Source: Pseudomaricurvus alkylphenolicus (GTDB lineage Bacteria > Pseudomonadota > Gammaproteobacteria > Pseudomonadales > Cellvibrionaceae). From it: DNA of 64,000 nt. Under the pieces are notes generated by a model. It was not told the DNA's origin and made no database searches. It worked only from the letters and a program-made list of their open reading frames with translations. Location of the stretch: positions 124,001 to 188,000 of the forward strand of contig NZ_JAAQPI010000009.1 of NCBI RefSeq assembly GCF_011683955.1, in the 5' to 3' direction. A program made the translations under genes and the position numbers. Shown piece by piece: positions 46,002 through 54,677 of the stretch (the stretch's first letter is position 1; every line of letters starts with the position of its first letter).

Positions 46002-46775
46002 ATGGATTCCAATACCTCAAAATTTGGTCGTCTTACCCCTAAAAACTGGGGTGAGACTATGCCGGCCCATAGCCCCTCCTACAAAAAGGGACCATGGTTC
46101 TACCGGGATACCGAAGCTGTGATAGTAACTTACCTTACTGATGAAGAGGCAGCGCTAGACATTTTGCCTTCAGATCTAGAGCTTGTTCAGCCTGCTACTG
46201 CCTTTATGGTCATCGAATTCAACCACTTCAGCACTAGTGGTGGACCTTATGGAGAAGTGTATACGGGGATTTTGTGCCAGTACGAAGGCCAGGTGTATGG
46301 CTACACCAACGCTGTGTATGTAACAACAGAAAATGCACTGACTCTTGGACGGGAAATCTGGGGCTTTGGCAAAAAGATGGCTCATCGCATTGAGTTGATT
46401 AGGCATGGCACAGGCGAGATTGAAGCCGTCGTCGAAGTAAAGGAAGGGCAGATCGCCGCCAGAGCGCTTATAACACCGGAAACTAACCTCCCCGCGTCGG
46501 TACTGGAAGAAATACCATTGGCTGTTCTCAAAATTATACCCGGTGTAGAAGGAGAAGAACCGGATGTTGCGAAGCTCAACAGAGTTTGTTTCGGTGGGCC
46601 TCCACACAAGGGGCCGGACGGCAAAGACGAAGTCTATAGTGGCGAGGCCTCTCTGGAGGTGGATAAAGTCTCCGATGTGAATTTGCCGGTCATCCAGGTA
46701 GTGGACGCTAAATATGTCAGAATGGTTGCCGATCTACCATACGGAGAAACACTGATCGATTATAAGAACAGGTAA
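46002..46775 (+). CDS. Acetoacetate decarboxylase (ADC) family protein
   Basis: 257 residues with the ADC fold. Seen: the Schiff-base lysine region GREIWGFGKKMAHRIEL (lysines near residue 124), as in acetoacetate decarboxylase where the first lysine forms the imine, and FNHFSTSGGPYGEVYTGILC near 70. Members decarboxylate beta-keto acids or do other imine chemistry such as hydration and aldol steps, so the reaction here is open. The ATG at 46002 has AGGAG 6 nt upstream; an ATG at 45996 overlaps that site. It heads a five-gene operon running to 50299. Confidence 0.85.
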   Translation: MDSNTSKFGRLTPKNWGETMPAHSPSYKKGPWFYRDTEAVIVTYLTDEEAALDILPSDLELVQPATAFMVIEFNHFSTSGGPYGEVYTGILCQYEGQVYGYTNAVYVTTENALTLGREIWGFGKKMAHRIELIRHGTGEIEAVVEVKEGQIAARALITPETNLPASVLEEIPLAVLKIIPGVEGEEPDVAKLNRVCFGGPPHKGPDGKDEVYSGEASLEVDKVSDVNLPVIQVVDAKYVRMVADLPYGETLIDYKNR

Positions 46776-46785
46776 AAGGCCACCT

Positions 46786-47556
46786 ATGGATACTCTTGAT
46801 TTTTCAGTTTCTCTAAAGGGCAAGGTTGCTATAGTAACCGGGGCTAAAGGAGGCATCGGCAGAGCCGTTGCCTTACTACTGGCCTCGTCCGGTGCGGATG
46901 TTGTCATAACCGATATTCATGCAGCGGCTAGCCAAATAGAGACGGTTGCTGAGAAAATCAGAGATCGTGGTGTTCGGTGTGTTTCGATTACCGCTGATAT
47001 TACCAGGAAAAACGATCTTGACCAACTGCTGGGCGATGTTTTGAATGAGTTCGGTTCAGTGGATCTATTAGTGAACGTCGCGGGGGTGTATCTCTCCAAT
47101 CCGCTTTTGGACTTTGATGAAGAAAGATGGAATACCCTTTTTGATGTCAATCTGAAAGGCGTATTTCTGGCTTGTCAATCGGTTGCCAAGATCATGGTGC
47201 AACAAGAATCCGGTTGCATTATCAATATCTCTTCTGACAGCGCCCTGGATGTCGCCGAAGGCGACGGCCCCTATAGTGCGTCTAAATCTGGTGTGATCGC
47301 GATAACCCGCCATCTATCCAAGGAGCTTGGGAAGTTCAACGTTCGTGCCAATGCTATTGCCCCGGGCTGGGTTAAGACAGAAATGACCGAATTTGTGTGG
47401 AGAGATCCACAGTTGCTAAAGGAAGCGGAAGCACAAATCCCACTGGGCTATATCGCCGAACCTCGTGATATTGCCAATGTTGCTCTTTTTCTAGCCTCTG
47501 AGGCCTCTCGATACGTGACAGGTCAGGTAATAGTAGCTAATGGCGGTCGGGTATGA
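46786..47556 (+). CDS. Short-chain dehydrogenase/reductase (SDR), island SDR 3
   Basis: 256 residues. Seen: IVTGAKGGIGRAVALLLASS near residue 16, a less usual NVAG in place of NNAG (DLLVNVAGVYLSNPLLDF), and GPYSASKSGVIAITRHLSKE with the catalytic Tyr and Lys. The C-terminal ASRYVTGQVIVANGG is typical. NAD(P)-dependent oxidation or reduction of an unknown alcohol/ketone. It begins 10 nt after the ADC-like gene. Confidence 0.88.
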   Translation: MDTLDFSVSLKGKVAIVTGAKGGIGRAVALLLASSGADVVITDIHAAASQIETVAEKIRDRGVRCVSITADITRKNDLDQLLGDVLNEFGSVDLLVNVAGVYLSNPLLDFDEERWNTLFDVNLKGVFLACQSVAKIMVQQESGCIINISSDSALDVAEGDGPYSASKSGVIAITRHLSKELGKFNVRANAIAPGWVKTEMTEFVWRDPQLLKEAEAQIPLGYIAEPRDIANVALFLASEASRYVTGQVIVANGGRV

Positions 47557-47605
47557 TGACTCCTCTGCATAGTTCAAAAGAAGAGAATCTTCCAAGAGTT
47601 TCACT

Positions 47606-48631
47606 ATGTTAACAAAACAAGTTCATTTATTAAGGCGACCTGAAAAAGTTTCCGTCGATGACTTCGAAGTTCGCGAAGTTGACTTGCCGGAACTCGAAAA
47701 CAATCAGGTATTGATCGAAAATCTCTATATGTCCGTTGATCCCTATATGCGTCGATCCATGGAGTCTGACGGTAAGGATCTTGATCCCTGGCCATTAAAC
47801 GCTCCTTTGGACGGTCCATCCATTGGCAGGGTGATCGAATCGAATAACCCGAACTATGCAATTGGAGACATAGTTGAAAGCATGTCGGGTTGGCAACAGC
47901 ATTTCATCTCTGATGCGGAAGACTTTGTCCCCTACCTGTCATCGAATAATGCCATTGTAAAAAGAAATGGGGTAGAAAATATTGACCCAATGGATTATGT
48001 AGGACTACTGGGCATTGCAAGCCAAACCGCCTATTTCGCGATGATGTGTGCCACCACGCTGGTGCCTGGTGAAACAACGGTTATTTCCAGTGGCGCCGGA
48101 TCAGTTGGATCGTTGGCATGTCAAATCGCCAAAATCCAAGGTGCTCGTGTGGTTACCTCCGCCGGATCAGATAGAAAAGTCGAGTGGCTGCGTGATGAGC
48201 TTGGCGTAGACTTTGCTTTTAACTATAAAACAACCCCAATTGACATTGGCTTGCGTGAAGGATGTCCAAATGGAATCGACCAGGTGTTGGAAAACGCCAG
48301 CCCTGAACATTTTTCCGCTTGCCTGCCCTTGATGAACTTCGGCAAACAGCTTCTCATTGCCGGAATGGTAGGAATTTACGACTCCGGTGGGAAAGTGAAC
48401 AATATCGACAATTTCGAGCATGTTCTGGACAGCTTCCTTACGATTAAAGGGCACCTGTTTATGGACTATCTTGATGCCTACGATCAGTTTACCAAGGATA
48501 TGTTGACTTGGCGTGGCGAAGGTAAACTCATTCAAAAAGTTCATGTATTTGAGGGAATCGAATCGGCTCCGGAGGCGCTGTTGGCATTGTTTAACGGTAA
48601 AGGTCGTGGAAAAATCGTTGTTAGGGTTTAA
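47606..48631 (+). CDS. Zinc-independent MDR-family NADP-dependent reductase (CurA / prostaglandin-reductase-like)
   Basis: 341 residues. Medium-chain reductase lacking the zinc-binding residues of alcohol dehydrogenases. Seen: NLYMSVDPYMRRSM near residue 40, the family hallmark, GLLGIASQTAYFAMM near 133, and the nucleotide fold VISSGAGSVGSLACQIAKIQ near 153. Relatives reduce the 2,3-double bond of conjugated enones or enals, such as leukotriene and curcumin reductases. In this operon it may saturate an alpha,beta-unsaturated ketone of the pathway. Confidence 0.88.
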   Translation: MLTKQVHLLRRPEKVSVDDFEVREVDLPELENNQVLIENLYMSVDPYMRRSMESDGKDLDPWPLNAPLDGPSIGRVIESNNPNYAIGDIVESMSGWQQHFISDAEDFVPYLSSNNAIVKRNGVENIDPMDYVGLLGIASQTAYFAMMCATTLVPGETTVISSGAGSVGSLACQIAKIQGARVVTSAGSDRKVEWLRDELGVDFAFNYKTTPIDIGLREGCPNGIDQVLENASPEHFSACLPLMNFGKQLLIAGMVGIYDSGGKVNNIDNFEHVLDSFLTIKGHLFMDYLDAYDQFTKDMLTWRGEGKLIQKVHVFEGIESAPEALLALFNGKGRGKIVVRV

Positions 48632-48634
48632 GCA

Positions 48635-49489
48635 ATGAAAACAGTCAATCCCGGACCTTGGGTAAACCCGGAAATCGTAGAAGAAGATCCCTGGTTAACT
48701 CAGAAGGGTCCAATAAAGCTCATCGAGTTCCCGGTACGCAATCCCAAGATGTCACGCAGGGCATTTCAGTTGTACTGGCAAAAGCACCACTCACTTCATG
48801 TGATGAACATCACCTCATTCTCCCAATTTATTCGGAAATACAATAGCGCTCACGTTTACCCGGAGTCTACAGACTTGTTACCGGATGAGTTCAAGCACAA
48901 TTCGGAGCGTGAAGGCGCTTCAGAGCTTTGGCTGGATAGTCTGGAGGATATTGACGCCTGGTTCCGCCAGCCGGCATACGAGGAGTTGATTCAGCCCGAC
49001 GAGTTACGCTTTCTCTCTCAAGAAAAAGAAGGAGAGTTTATCCTTGCTAAGGAGGAGCCACTGTTCGTACCTGATTTGGATATGAGGGAAAGTAACAAAA
49101 CCAAGGTATACCTACTTTTCAAACGAAATACCGATCAAAGCTACGATCAGTTTCACAGAACTCTAAGTGACTATGGCAAGCTTATTTTGGAGCAAGAGAC
49201 CCTACGCCAACATATTATTAAGTTGGTTGTCAGCCATAGACTACGGGATCCTCTACCTGAGGGTTTTGATTCTTCAGAAATCGAAGGAATACTAGAGGTA
49301 TGGTTCCAGGATTCCGAGAGGCTTAAAAACTTCTTCCAAGACGATAACTATACCGAATTCGGCGGGCGCATTGAGGTAGTGGAATTTAACGGGTCATCCG
49401 CAGAGGCAATTGTTGCTAAGGTACGCGTGGTCCATGACGAGTGCTCTTTTCAGCCCATTGAAAATCAGACTGTATCTTTTGGTTGGTAA
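48635..49489 (+). CDS. EthD-domain-like protein, probable tandem dimeric alpha-beta barrel
   Basis: 284 residues. The N-terminal half carries an EthD-like pattern, KLIEFPVRNPKMSRRAFQLY followed by WQKHHSLHV (about residues 28-57), and then QFIRKYNSAHVYPE. The C-terminal half (VYLLFKRNTDQSYDQFHRTL near 165) looks like a second, weaker copy. EthD proteins are small ferredoxin-fold proteins of unclear role in ether and polyketide or aromatic degradation; some relatives are cyclases or isomerases. It starts 3 nt after the reductase gene, so it is tightly coupled to it. Confidence 0.7.
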   Translation: MKTVNPGPWVNPEIVEEDPWLTQKGPIKLIEFPVRNPKMSRRAFQLYWQKHHSLHVMNITSFSQFIRKYNSAHVYPESTDLLPDEFKHNSEREGASELWLDSLEDIDAWFRQPAYEELIQPDELRFLSQEKEGEFILAKEEPLFVPDLDMRESNKTKVYLLFKRNTDQSYDQFHRTLSDYGKLILEQETLRQHIIKLVVSHRLRDPLPEGFDSSEIEGILEVWFQDSERLKNFFQDDNYTEFGGRIEVVEFNGSSAEAIVAKVRVVHDECSFQPIENQTVSFGW

Positions 49490-49537
49490 TATGAATAGTT
49501 GAATTTGTAGCGGTTGCAAAACAAATGAGAGTTAAAC

Positions 49538-50299
49538 ATGATGAGCTTTTATGACAAAGTTGCTCTGGTTACCGGGGCAGGGTCTGGTATAGGCCAAGCA
49601 ACAGCCATCGCCTTTGCCAAGCGTGGTGCCAATGTCGTGGCTGCGGATGTCGATACGGATGGTCTGAAAATGACTAAGTCCATCGCTCAGGAGTATGACG
49701 GAAGTATCTCCTCTGTACGGGTAGACGCTGCGAACTCAGCTTCCGTTGAAGAAATGATATCCACAGCGACTTCACAGTTTGGTCGCTTGGATTATGCCTG
49801 TAATATTGCAGGAATTACGGGAACAGAGTGTGGTTTTACCGATTGTACCGAGGAAAATTGGGACAAAGTCATCAATGTTAATTTGAAGGGCGTCTGGTTA
49901 TGCATGAAGTATCAGCTTCGTCAAATGCTAAAACAAGGGCACGGCTCAATTGTGAATATGTCCTCGGTTGCGGGTTTGGTGGGAATGAATGACAGACTAG
50001 CGCCTTATGGGCCCAGCAAATTCGGAGTTGTGGGCCTGACAAAATCGGCAGCGCTTGAGTTCGCCAGGCAGAACATAAGAATCAACGCAGTATGTCCAGG
50101 GGAAATAATGACTCCGATGCAGGAGGCATATATAAAAAACTCTCCTGAGTTAGAAACCAAGGCCATTGATTCAGAACCTATAGGGAGATTCGGGATTCCG
50201 GATGAAGTTGCCGAGGCAGTGCTGTGGTTATGTTCTGATGCGGCGTCTTTTGTCACTGGACATGCGATGGCCATCGATGGGGGATATGTTGCTCAGTAG
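49538..50299 (+). CDS. Short-chain dehydrogenase/reductase (SDR), island SDR 4
   Basis: 253 residues. Seen: LVTGAGSGIGQATAIAFAKR near residue 10, NIAGITG in place of NNAG, VNMSSVAGLVGMNDRLAPYG with catalytic Ser, and PYGPSKFGVVGLTKSAALEF with Tyr and Lys. The C-terminal SFVTGHAMAIDGGYVAQ is canonical. Last gene of the ADC-like operon; a 262-nt gap with an operator pair follows. GAGAG lies upstream; start at 49538 or the next codon ATG at 49541. Confidence 0.88.
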   Translation: MMSFYDKVALVTGAGSGIGQATAIAFAKRGANVVAADVDTDGLKMTKSIAQEYDGSISSVRVDAANSASVEEMISTATSQFGRLDYACNIAGITGTECGFTDCTEENWDKVINVNLKGVWLCMKYQLRQMLKQGHGSIVNMSSVAGLVGMNDRLAPYGPSKFGVVGLTKSAALEFARQNIRINAVCPGEIMTPMQEAYIKNSPELETKAIDSEPIGRFGIPDEVAEAVLWLCSDAASFVTGHAMAIDGGYVAQ

Positions 50300-50450
50300 C
50301 CATTCTCAGTTATTTCCCGCGTTTGTCAACGGGTACCATCCGGTGCCCGGATCTCCTCGTTCGTTCTGAGCTTCTTATCACATTCTGACCTATCATTTTC
50401 CTTCTTTATTTCTATCCATAATGAGTGGGCTTCCTGTCTATGTGTCGGAT

Positions 50451-50487
50451 TGGCACCTGTTGTTTAGCGGTTGTCGTCCCAGGTACA
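50451..50487 (+). promoter_or_regulatory. Operator pair upstream of VOC/TetR operon
   Basis: Direct repeats TGGCACCTGTTGTTTA (50451-50466) and TGTCGTCCCAGGTACA (50472-50487), 21 bp apart, 90-111 nt before the ATG at 50562. The second matches the 52191 repeat at 13 of 16 positions; the first matches the 45902 repeat at 13 of 16. Confidence 0.65.
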
Positions 50488-50561
50488 TTAATAGGACAAG
50501 CATACGGTTATTGTAATGGTTCGAGCTAAAGCAACCTTGCGTATCTGATAGGAGACAATGA

Positions 50562-51506
50562 ATGACAGCGACTACACTAAACACGCCACTTAGACTGGAC
50601 CATTTAGCCATATGGGTTTCCGATATGGAGCAGTCACTCAGTTTTCTGTGCGATGTGGTGGGTTTTCAGCGACATCCCATGGTTGTAGAGGTAAGTGAAG
50701 ATGATCCAACCTGCGGTGGCATGAAGGCGATGTTTGCTGATGGCAATGGCCTGTGGCTTGAACTCATCCTGCCCACGGCACCGGGCCCGGGGTTGGAGAT
50801 CCTGGAACAGGTTGGAGATGGCGCCATTGTTGAGGTTAACTTTGAGGCGGTGGACGAGGACTATCGTGCCCTCATTGATGATATGACGTCGAAAGGTATC
50901 CAAATGTTGGGAATGGATGGTTCAATTCTCAAGGATTATGGCCGTATTGATGAGGGGGTTGCGGGGAATAAAGAGTCTAAGGAGTCAGGCCAATATATCG
51001 CCTACTGGCCGACAGAATTGACTGGAGGGACAACCGTTGAGGTCTACGAAAAACTGCGCAATGATGCAACAAATTTGCTGAATATGCGGGAAAGGGAATG
51101 GATGCATAATGTCCCTGATGTGAATGCGCCCTGCATTGATCACTTGTCGATTGTTGTCGAAAACCTGGAGCACGCCTCAAGTTTTTACACGGATATTATG
51201 GGGCTTTCTTGTACAAATGGCAGCGGGAATTCCGACGAGATGAAGGTGGCCTGGATTGACGCCAATGGGGTATGGATACAATTATGTCAACCAGTAAAAC
51301 CAGGGCCCCTTATGGAACTAATGAAGGAAAAGGGGAGTGGATATCCAATGAAAATCGTTGCGTCAGTCAATGATTTCGAAACCTATTGTTCTGATATTAA
51401 CTCAAGGGGCATCGATCTGATTACCCTAGGTTCTGATTCCGTGCGTTTTCCACCGGAAGTGAGTCGCGGTATGGAAATAGAGGTTGTCAAGAAAGTAGTG
51501 AGATAG
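50562..51506 (+). CDS. Double-VOC (glyoxalase/bleomycin-resistance fold) protein 1
   Basis: 314 residues, two VOC modules. Module 1 (about 10-160) has LDHLAIWVSDMEQSLSFL with the metal His, GLWLELILP with Glu, and TTVEVYEKL. Module 2 (about 185-314) has IDHLSIVVENLEHASSFY, but the middle ligand position reads GVWIQLCQP, so Gln replaces Glu, then MEIEVVKK. VOC proteins bind divalent metal and act as epimerases, lyases or dioxygenases. It is paralogous to the 60490-61536 protein, which keeps Glu in both modules. Function unknown. It is followed 29 nt later by a TetR gene. Confidence 0.85.
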   Translation: MTATTLNTPLRLDHLAIWVSDMEQSLSFLCDVVGFQRHPMVVEVSEDDPTCGGMKAMFADGNGLWLELILPTAPGPGLEILEQVGDGAIVEVNFEAVDEDYRALIDDMTSKGIQMLGMDGSILKDYGRIDEGVAGNKESKESGQYIAYWPTELTGGTTVEVYEKLRNDATNLLNMREREWMHNVPDVNAPCIDHLSIVVENLEHASSFYTDIMGLSCTNGSGNSDEMKVAWIDANGVWIQLCQPVKPGPLMELMKEKGSGYPMKIVASVNDFETYCSDINSRGIDLITLGSDSVRFPPEVSRGMEIEVVKKVVR

Positions 51507-51535
51507 GGTTTTCTATAGACGTAAGGAGAAAACCG

Positions 51536-52168
51536 GTGACAGAGCCCCGCATTAGCACGATGAGTTCTGGGAGATCGAAAGTTGCAACGCGAACTCGTGG
51601 GCAGCAGCGCCGCGCCGAAATAATTGAAGCTGCGACAGCCATCCTTCTGGAAAAAGGTCACAGCGGTTTAGTGCTGAGGGACGTAGCCGCGAGGGTAGGA
51701 ATTCGCATTGGAAATCTTCACTACTACTTCCAAAATAAGCAGGAGTTATTAATCGCGATTTTCAGCCATCAAAGCTCTGCCTATGTTCAGGGTGTGAAGG
51801 ATGCGGTGTCTCTGGTAAAAGGCAGAGAGTCTGGGTTATTGGCGATATTTGACGCCGGACTTTCGGTTATTAAGCGGCCTGAGGCGAAACTGTGGAAAAT
51901 TCTTATAGCCCGGGCCCAATACGATCCTGAAGCCCGAGCGCTATTTCTCCAAGAGAATCAAATTTATCACCAAATCACAGTGGAAGCACTGCTAAACATT
52001 GATTCATCAATCTCTGAAACAAGAGCACTGGCGATTGCACATTTTGTCTGGACATTGCTTGATGGGATATCGCTTCAGATCGGGCTCATTTCCGAGACAT
52101 CGGAGGAATTCATTTCAGTTGAAGAAGAGGCTCGTCAAACCGTCAAAAACCTGTTGCGAGCCGACTGA
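51536..52168 (+). CDS. TetR family transcriptional regulator
   Basis: 210 residues. HTH region VLRDVAARVGIRIGNLHYYF near residue 43, followed by QNKQELLIAIFSHQS, the standard TetR N-terminus. The C-terminal ligand domain is not recognisable beyond the family. The GTG at 51536 has AAGGAGAA 5 nt upstream. It is probably co-transcribed with the VOC gene. Its target and inducer, perhaps an acyl-CoA or the substrate, are unknown; its own operator was not recognised. Confidence 0.9.
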   Translation: MTEPRISTMSSGRSKVATRTRGQQRRAEIIEAATAILLEKGHSGLVLRDVAARVGIRIGNLHYYFQNKQELLIAIFSHQSSAYVQGVKDAVSLVKGRESGLLAIFDAGLSVIKRPEAKLWKILIARAQYDPEARALFLQENQIYHQITVEALLNIDSSISETRALAIAHFVWTLLDGISLQIGLISETSEEFISVEEEARQTVKNLLRAD

Positions 52169-52169
52169 T

Positions 52170-52206
52170 TGTCACAGAGAGTTAAGGGTTTGTCGTTTCC
52201 GGTACA
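52170..52206 (+). promoter_or_regulatory. Operator pair upstream of TonB-dependent receptor gene
   Basis: Direct repeats TGTCACAGAGAGTTAA (52170-52185) and TGTCGTTTCCGGTACA (52191-52206), 21 bp apart, beginning right after the TetR stop and 126-147 nt before the ATG at 52317. The first repeat matches the 40477 repeat at 14 of 16 positions. Confidence 0.65.
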
Positions 52207-52316
52207 GTGAAGAGGATCATAAGTTCATATATTACGATTGAAAGATTCGAAATAGCGGGTATTCCACTATTTCACGGTCCCAAAAAAACATAATGAATGC
52301 TACTGGAGAGCAATTG

Positions 52317-54491
52317 ATGTTTACCACAAGACGAGAATCAGAATACCGTAAGGGCCTGAGCTACCTGATGAGTGCCAGTCTGTCAACCGTTACTCTGCTG
52401 GGCGCGATATCAGCTCACTCTTCGGTGCTCGAGGAAATTGTAGTTACCGCACAAAAGCGTGAACAAAGCCTGCAAGATGTTGGTGTCGCAGTCACGGCCT
52501 TTTCAGGCGACCAGTTGGACAAGCTTGGACTCGACAGCGCCATTGATCTTGTAGCACAAACACCAGGGTTGGAGGTTTCAGGCGCTGGCGGCGGTACCAT
52601 CAATTCGTTCAGTGTACGGGGGGTCGCCCAGAATGATTTTGCAGCCTCACAAGAGTCACCCGTCGCGGTCTACATTGATGAAGGCTACATCAGCCTCAAT
52701 AGTATTACCAACTTCAGCCTGTTTGATATCGATCGGGTTGAGGTGCTCAGAGGCCCTCAGGGAACGCTGTTTGGGCGCAACGCGACAGGTGGTCTTCTGC
52801 ATTACATTACACAAAGACCGTCGCAGGAGTTTAATGGATATGTAGACGTTGAGCTTGGTGAGTCCGGCCGCAAACGTATTGAGGCAGCTGTTGGTGGAGC
52901 CGTCACAGATGTCGTATCCGGTCGTTTGTCAGCGGTATTAAATAAAAATGATGGGCTGATCAAGAACGATATAGGGCCCAACCTGATGACAGCGGATGAT
53001 TATTCAGTTCGCGCACAAGTGATGATTGAGCCAACCGATGACCTCAATATCCTAATCAAGGCACAATATGCAGATGAAGACAGTGTCAGGGGAGGCTACG
53101 CCCACCAAGTGGCATCTGAGGGAGACTTCGTCTCCGATCCCGCGGCGACTGATTTCTTTGGTTACAAGGATGCCGATGGTAATCCTTATACTCAGTCGAA
53201 TGATTTCGCGGGCTATAAACTCGCAGAAATGTCTGAACTGGCGCTTCATGTCAACTGGGCGCTGGGCGACTACGAGCTGACATCCATCACTGACTACCAG
53301 GATATTGACGATGCCTATGGTGAAGACGCAGATGCCTCGCCGGCCGATGTCTACAACTATGAACAGGAGAATGCCGTCAAACAGTTGTCCCAGGAATTTC
53401 GGTTGAGCTGGGAGGGTGAGGCATCACGAAGTGTTGTTGGATTTTTCTACCTCAATATTGACGGAGAATACATGACCCGGCAAACGGGTGATGCCTTTTT
53501 TGGCACGGGTGTCGGGTATCCACAAGGTACTGCCGAAGTAGCCGGCGCTGACCAGGAAACAACCACCTATGCACTGTTCGGTCAGACAGAAATTGATCTG
53601 ACTGAAGCCCTGGCTTTAACACTTGGGGCGCGTGTTAACAAAGATAAGAAGGATTTTGACTATCAATCCACAGATATTTACTTTCTGCAGGGTGGTTCAT
53701 TTGTACACCGGGATTCGTTTACAGACACGGACTGGTCCGGGAAGATACAGCTTGACTACAGGCCTACTGGAGACTGGCTGCTCTATGCTGGCATAAATCG
53801 CGGTATTAAGTCAGGAGGGTTCAATCTTCCTTTGTACCCGATTGCCTCTGAAGACTTTGAATTCGGCGGTGAAGTTCTTAATTCGTACGAGATTGGTCTA
53901 AAGGGAACTCTTACGGAAACAACCCGCTTGAATGCATCAGTCTATTACTATGATTATGAAGATTATCAGGCTTACTCCTTTGATGGCTTCGCGACCTTCT
54001 TGTTTAATGCCAGTGCGGAAACAACCGGCGCGGAAATTGAACTGATTTCCAACCCCGTGCAGGGATTGGATCTGCTCCTTGGTATTGCATGGCTCGATTC
54101 AGAGGTAACCGATGTGCCGCTCTCCATTTCTGCTACCGGGACAGAAGACGCGGTGTTAGCCCCCGAATTTTCAGTCAATGGTCTAATTCGTTATTCCTGG
54201 GACCTGTCATTCGGTACGGTGGCAGTGCAGCTGGATGCCAACTGGAAGGATGATCACAACTTCAACCTTTCGTTCTCTCCCGTTATTCAAGAAGAAGCGT
54301 ATGGAGTGGCGAACGCGAAAATCAGTTTCTACAGCAGCGATGATACTTGGTCGGGGTCTCTGTTTGTCAAGAACCTGACCGACAGACAATATCGTTCCTA
54401 TGCATTTGACTCCACCGGTTTTTTTAACTCTATAGAGAATGTTCCTGGTACTGAACGATGGATAGGAGCAAATCTCAAGTATCAGTGGTAG
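52317..54491 (+). CDS. TonB-dependent outer-membrane receptor
   Basis: 724 residues. Signal peptide (about 1-38), a TonB-box-like segment LEEIVVTAQKREQSLQDVGV, a plug domain (about 45-170; GLEVSGAGGGTINSFSVRGV, VEVLRGPQGTLFGRNATGGL), then a 22-strand-type barrel ending in WIGANLKYQW with the terminal aromatic residue. It energises uptake of a large or scarce substrate across the outer membrane. The plug resembles receptors common in marine degraders of terpenoids, steroids and aromatics rather than known siderophore receptors. The ATG at 52317 has GGAGAG 6 nt upstream; an ATG at 52293 lacks one. It is followed by a terminator. Confidence 0.92.
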   Translation: MFTTRRESEYRKGLSYLMSASLSTVTLLGAISAHSSVLEEIVVTAQKREQSLQDVGVAVTAFSGDQLDKLGLDSAIDLVAQTPGLEVSGAGGGTINSFSVRGVAQNDFAASQESPVAVYIDEGYISLNSITNFSLFDIDRVEVLRGPQGTLFGRNATGGLLHYITQRPSQEFNGYVDVELGESGRKRIEAAVGGAVTDVVSGRLSAVLNKNDGLIKNDIGPNLMTADDYSVRAQVMIEPTDDLNILIKAQYADEDSVRGGYAHQVASEGDFVSDPAATDFFGYKDADGNPYTQSNDFAGYKLAEMSELALHVNWALGDYELTSITDYQDIDDAYGEDADASPADVYNYEQENAVKQLSQEFRLSWEGEASRSVVGFFYLNIDGEYMTRQTGDAFFGTGVGYPQGTAEVAGADQETTTYALFGQTEIDLTEALALTLGARVNKDKKDFDYQSTDIYFLQGGSFVHRDSFTDTDWSGKIQLDYRPTGDWLLYAGINRGIKSGGFNLPLYPIASEDFEFGGEVLNSYEIGLKGTLTETTRLNASVYYYDYEDYQAYSFDGFATFLFNASAETTGAEIELISNPVQGLDLLLGIAWLDSEVTDVPLSISATGTEDAVLAPEFSVNGLIRYSWDLSFGTVAVQLDANWKDDHNFNLSFSPVIQEEAYGVANAKISFYSSDDTWSGSLFVKNLTDRQYRSYAFDSTGFFNSIENVPGTERWIGANLKYQW

Positions 54492-54519
54492 TGGATAAGT
54501 ACTGTCAGTGATTGCTTTG

Positions 54520-54555
54520 GGCCAGGGTATCATAGGGGATTCCTGGCCTTTTTTT
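54520..54555 (+). terminator. Rho-independent terminator after TonB-dependent receptor gene
   Basis: Stem GGCCAGG (54520-54526) with CCTGGCC (54542-54548), 15-nt loop, then seven T (54549-54555). It ends the receptor transcript just before the next operator pair. Confidence 0.85.
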
Positions 54556-54579
54556 GTCTGAGACATCTGCCTCATCGGT

Positions 54580-54616
54580 TGTCATTACAGGCTAATAGCT
54601 TGTCACTCCAAGATAA
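54580..54616 (+). promoter_or_regulatory. Operator pair upstream of aminotransferase operon
   Basis: Direct repeats TGTCATTACAGGCTAA (54580-54595) and TGTCACTCCAAGATAA (54601-54616), 21 bp apart, 77-98 nt before the ATG at 54678. The first matches the 40292 repeat at 14 of 16 positions. It follows the receptor terminator, so this must be a new promoter region. Confidence 0.65.
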
Positions 54617-54677
54617 GAACCCAATCAATAAAACAACGAAGATAAGTAACAGTCGAATAAGAAGTCGAGGAAATATT

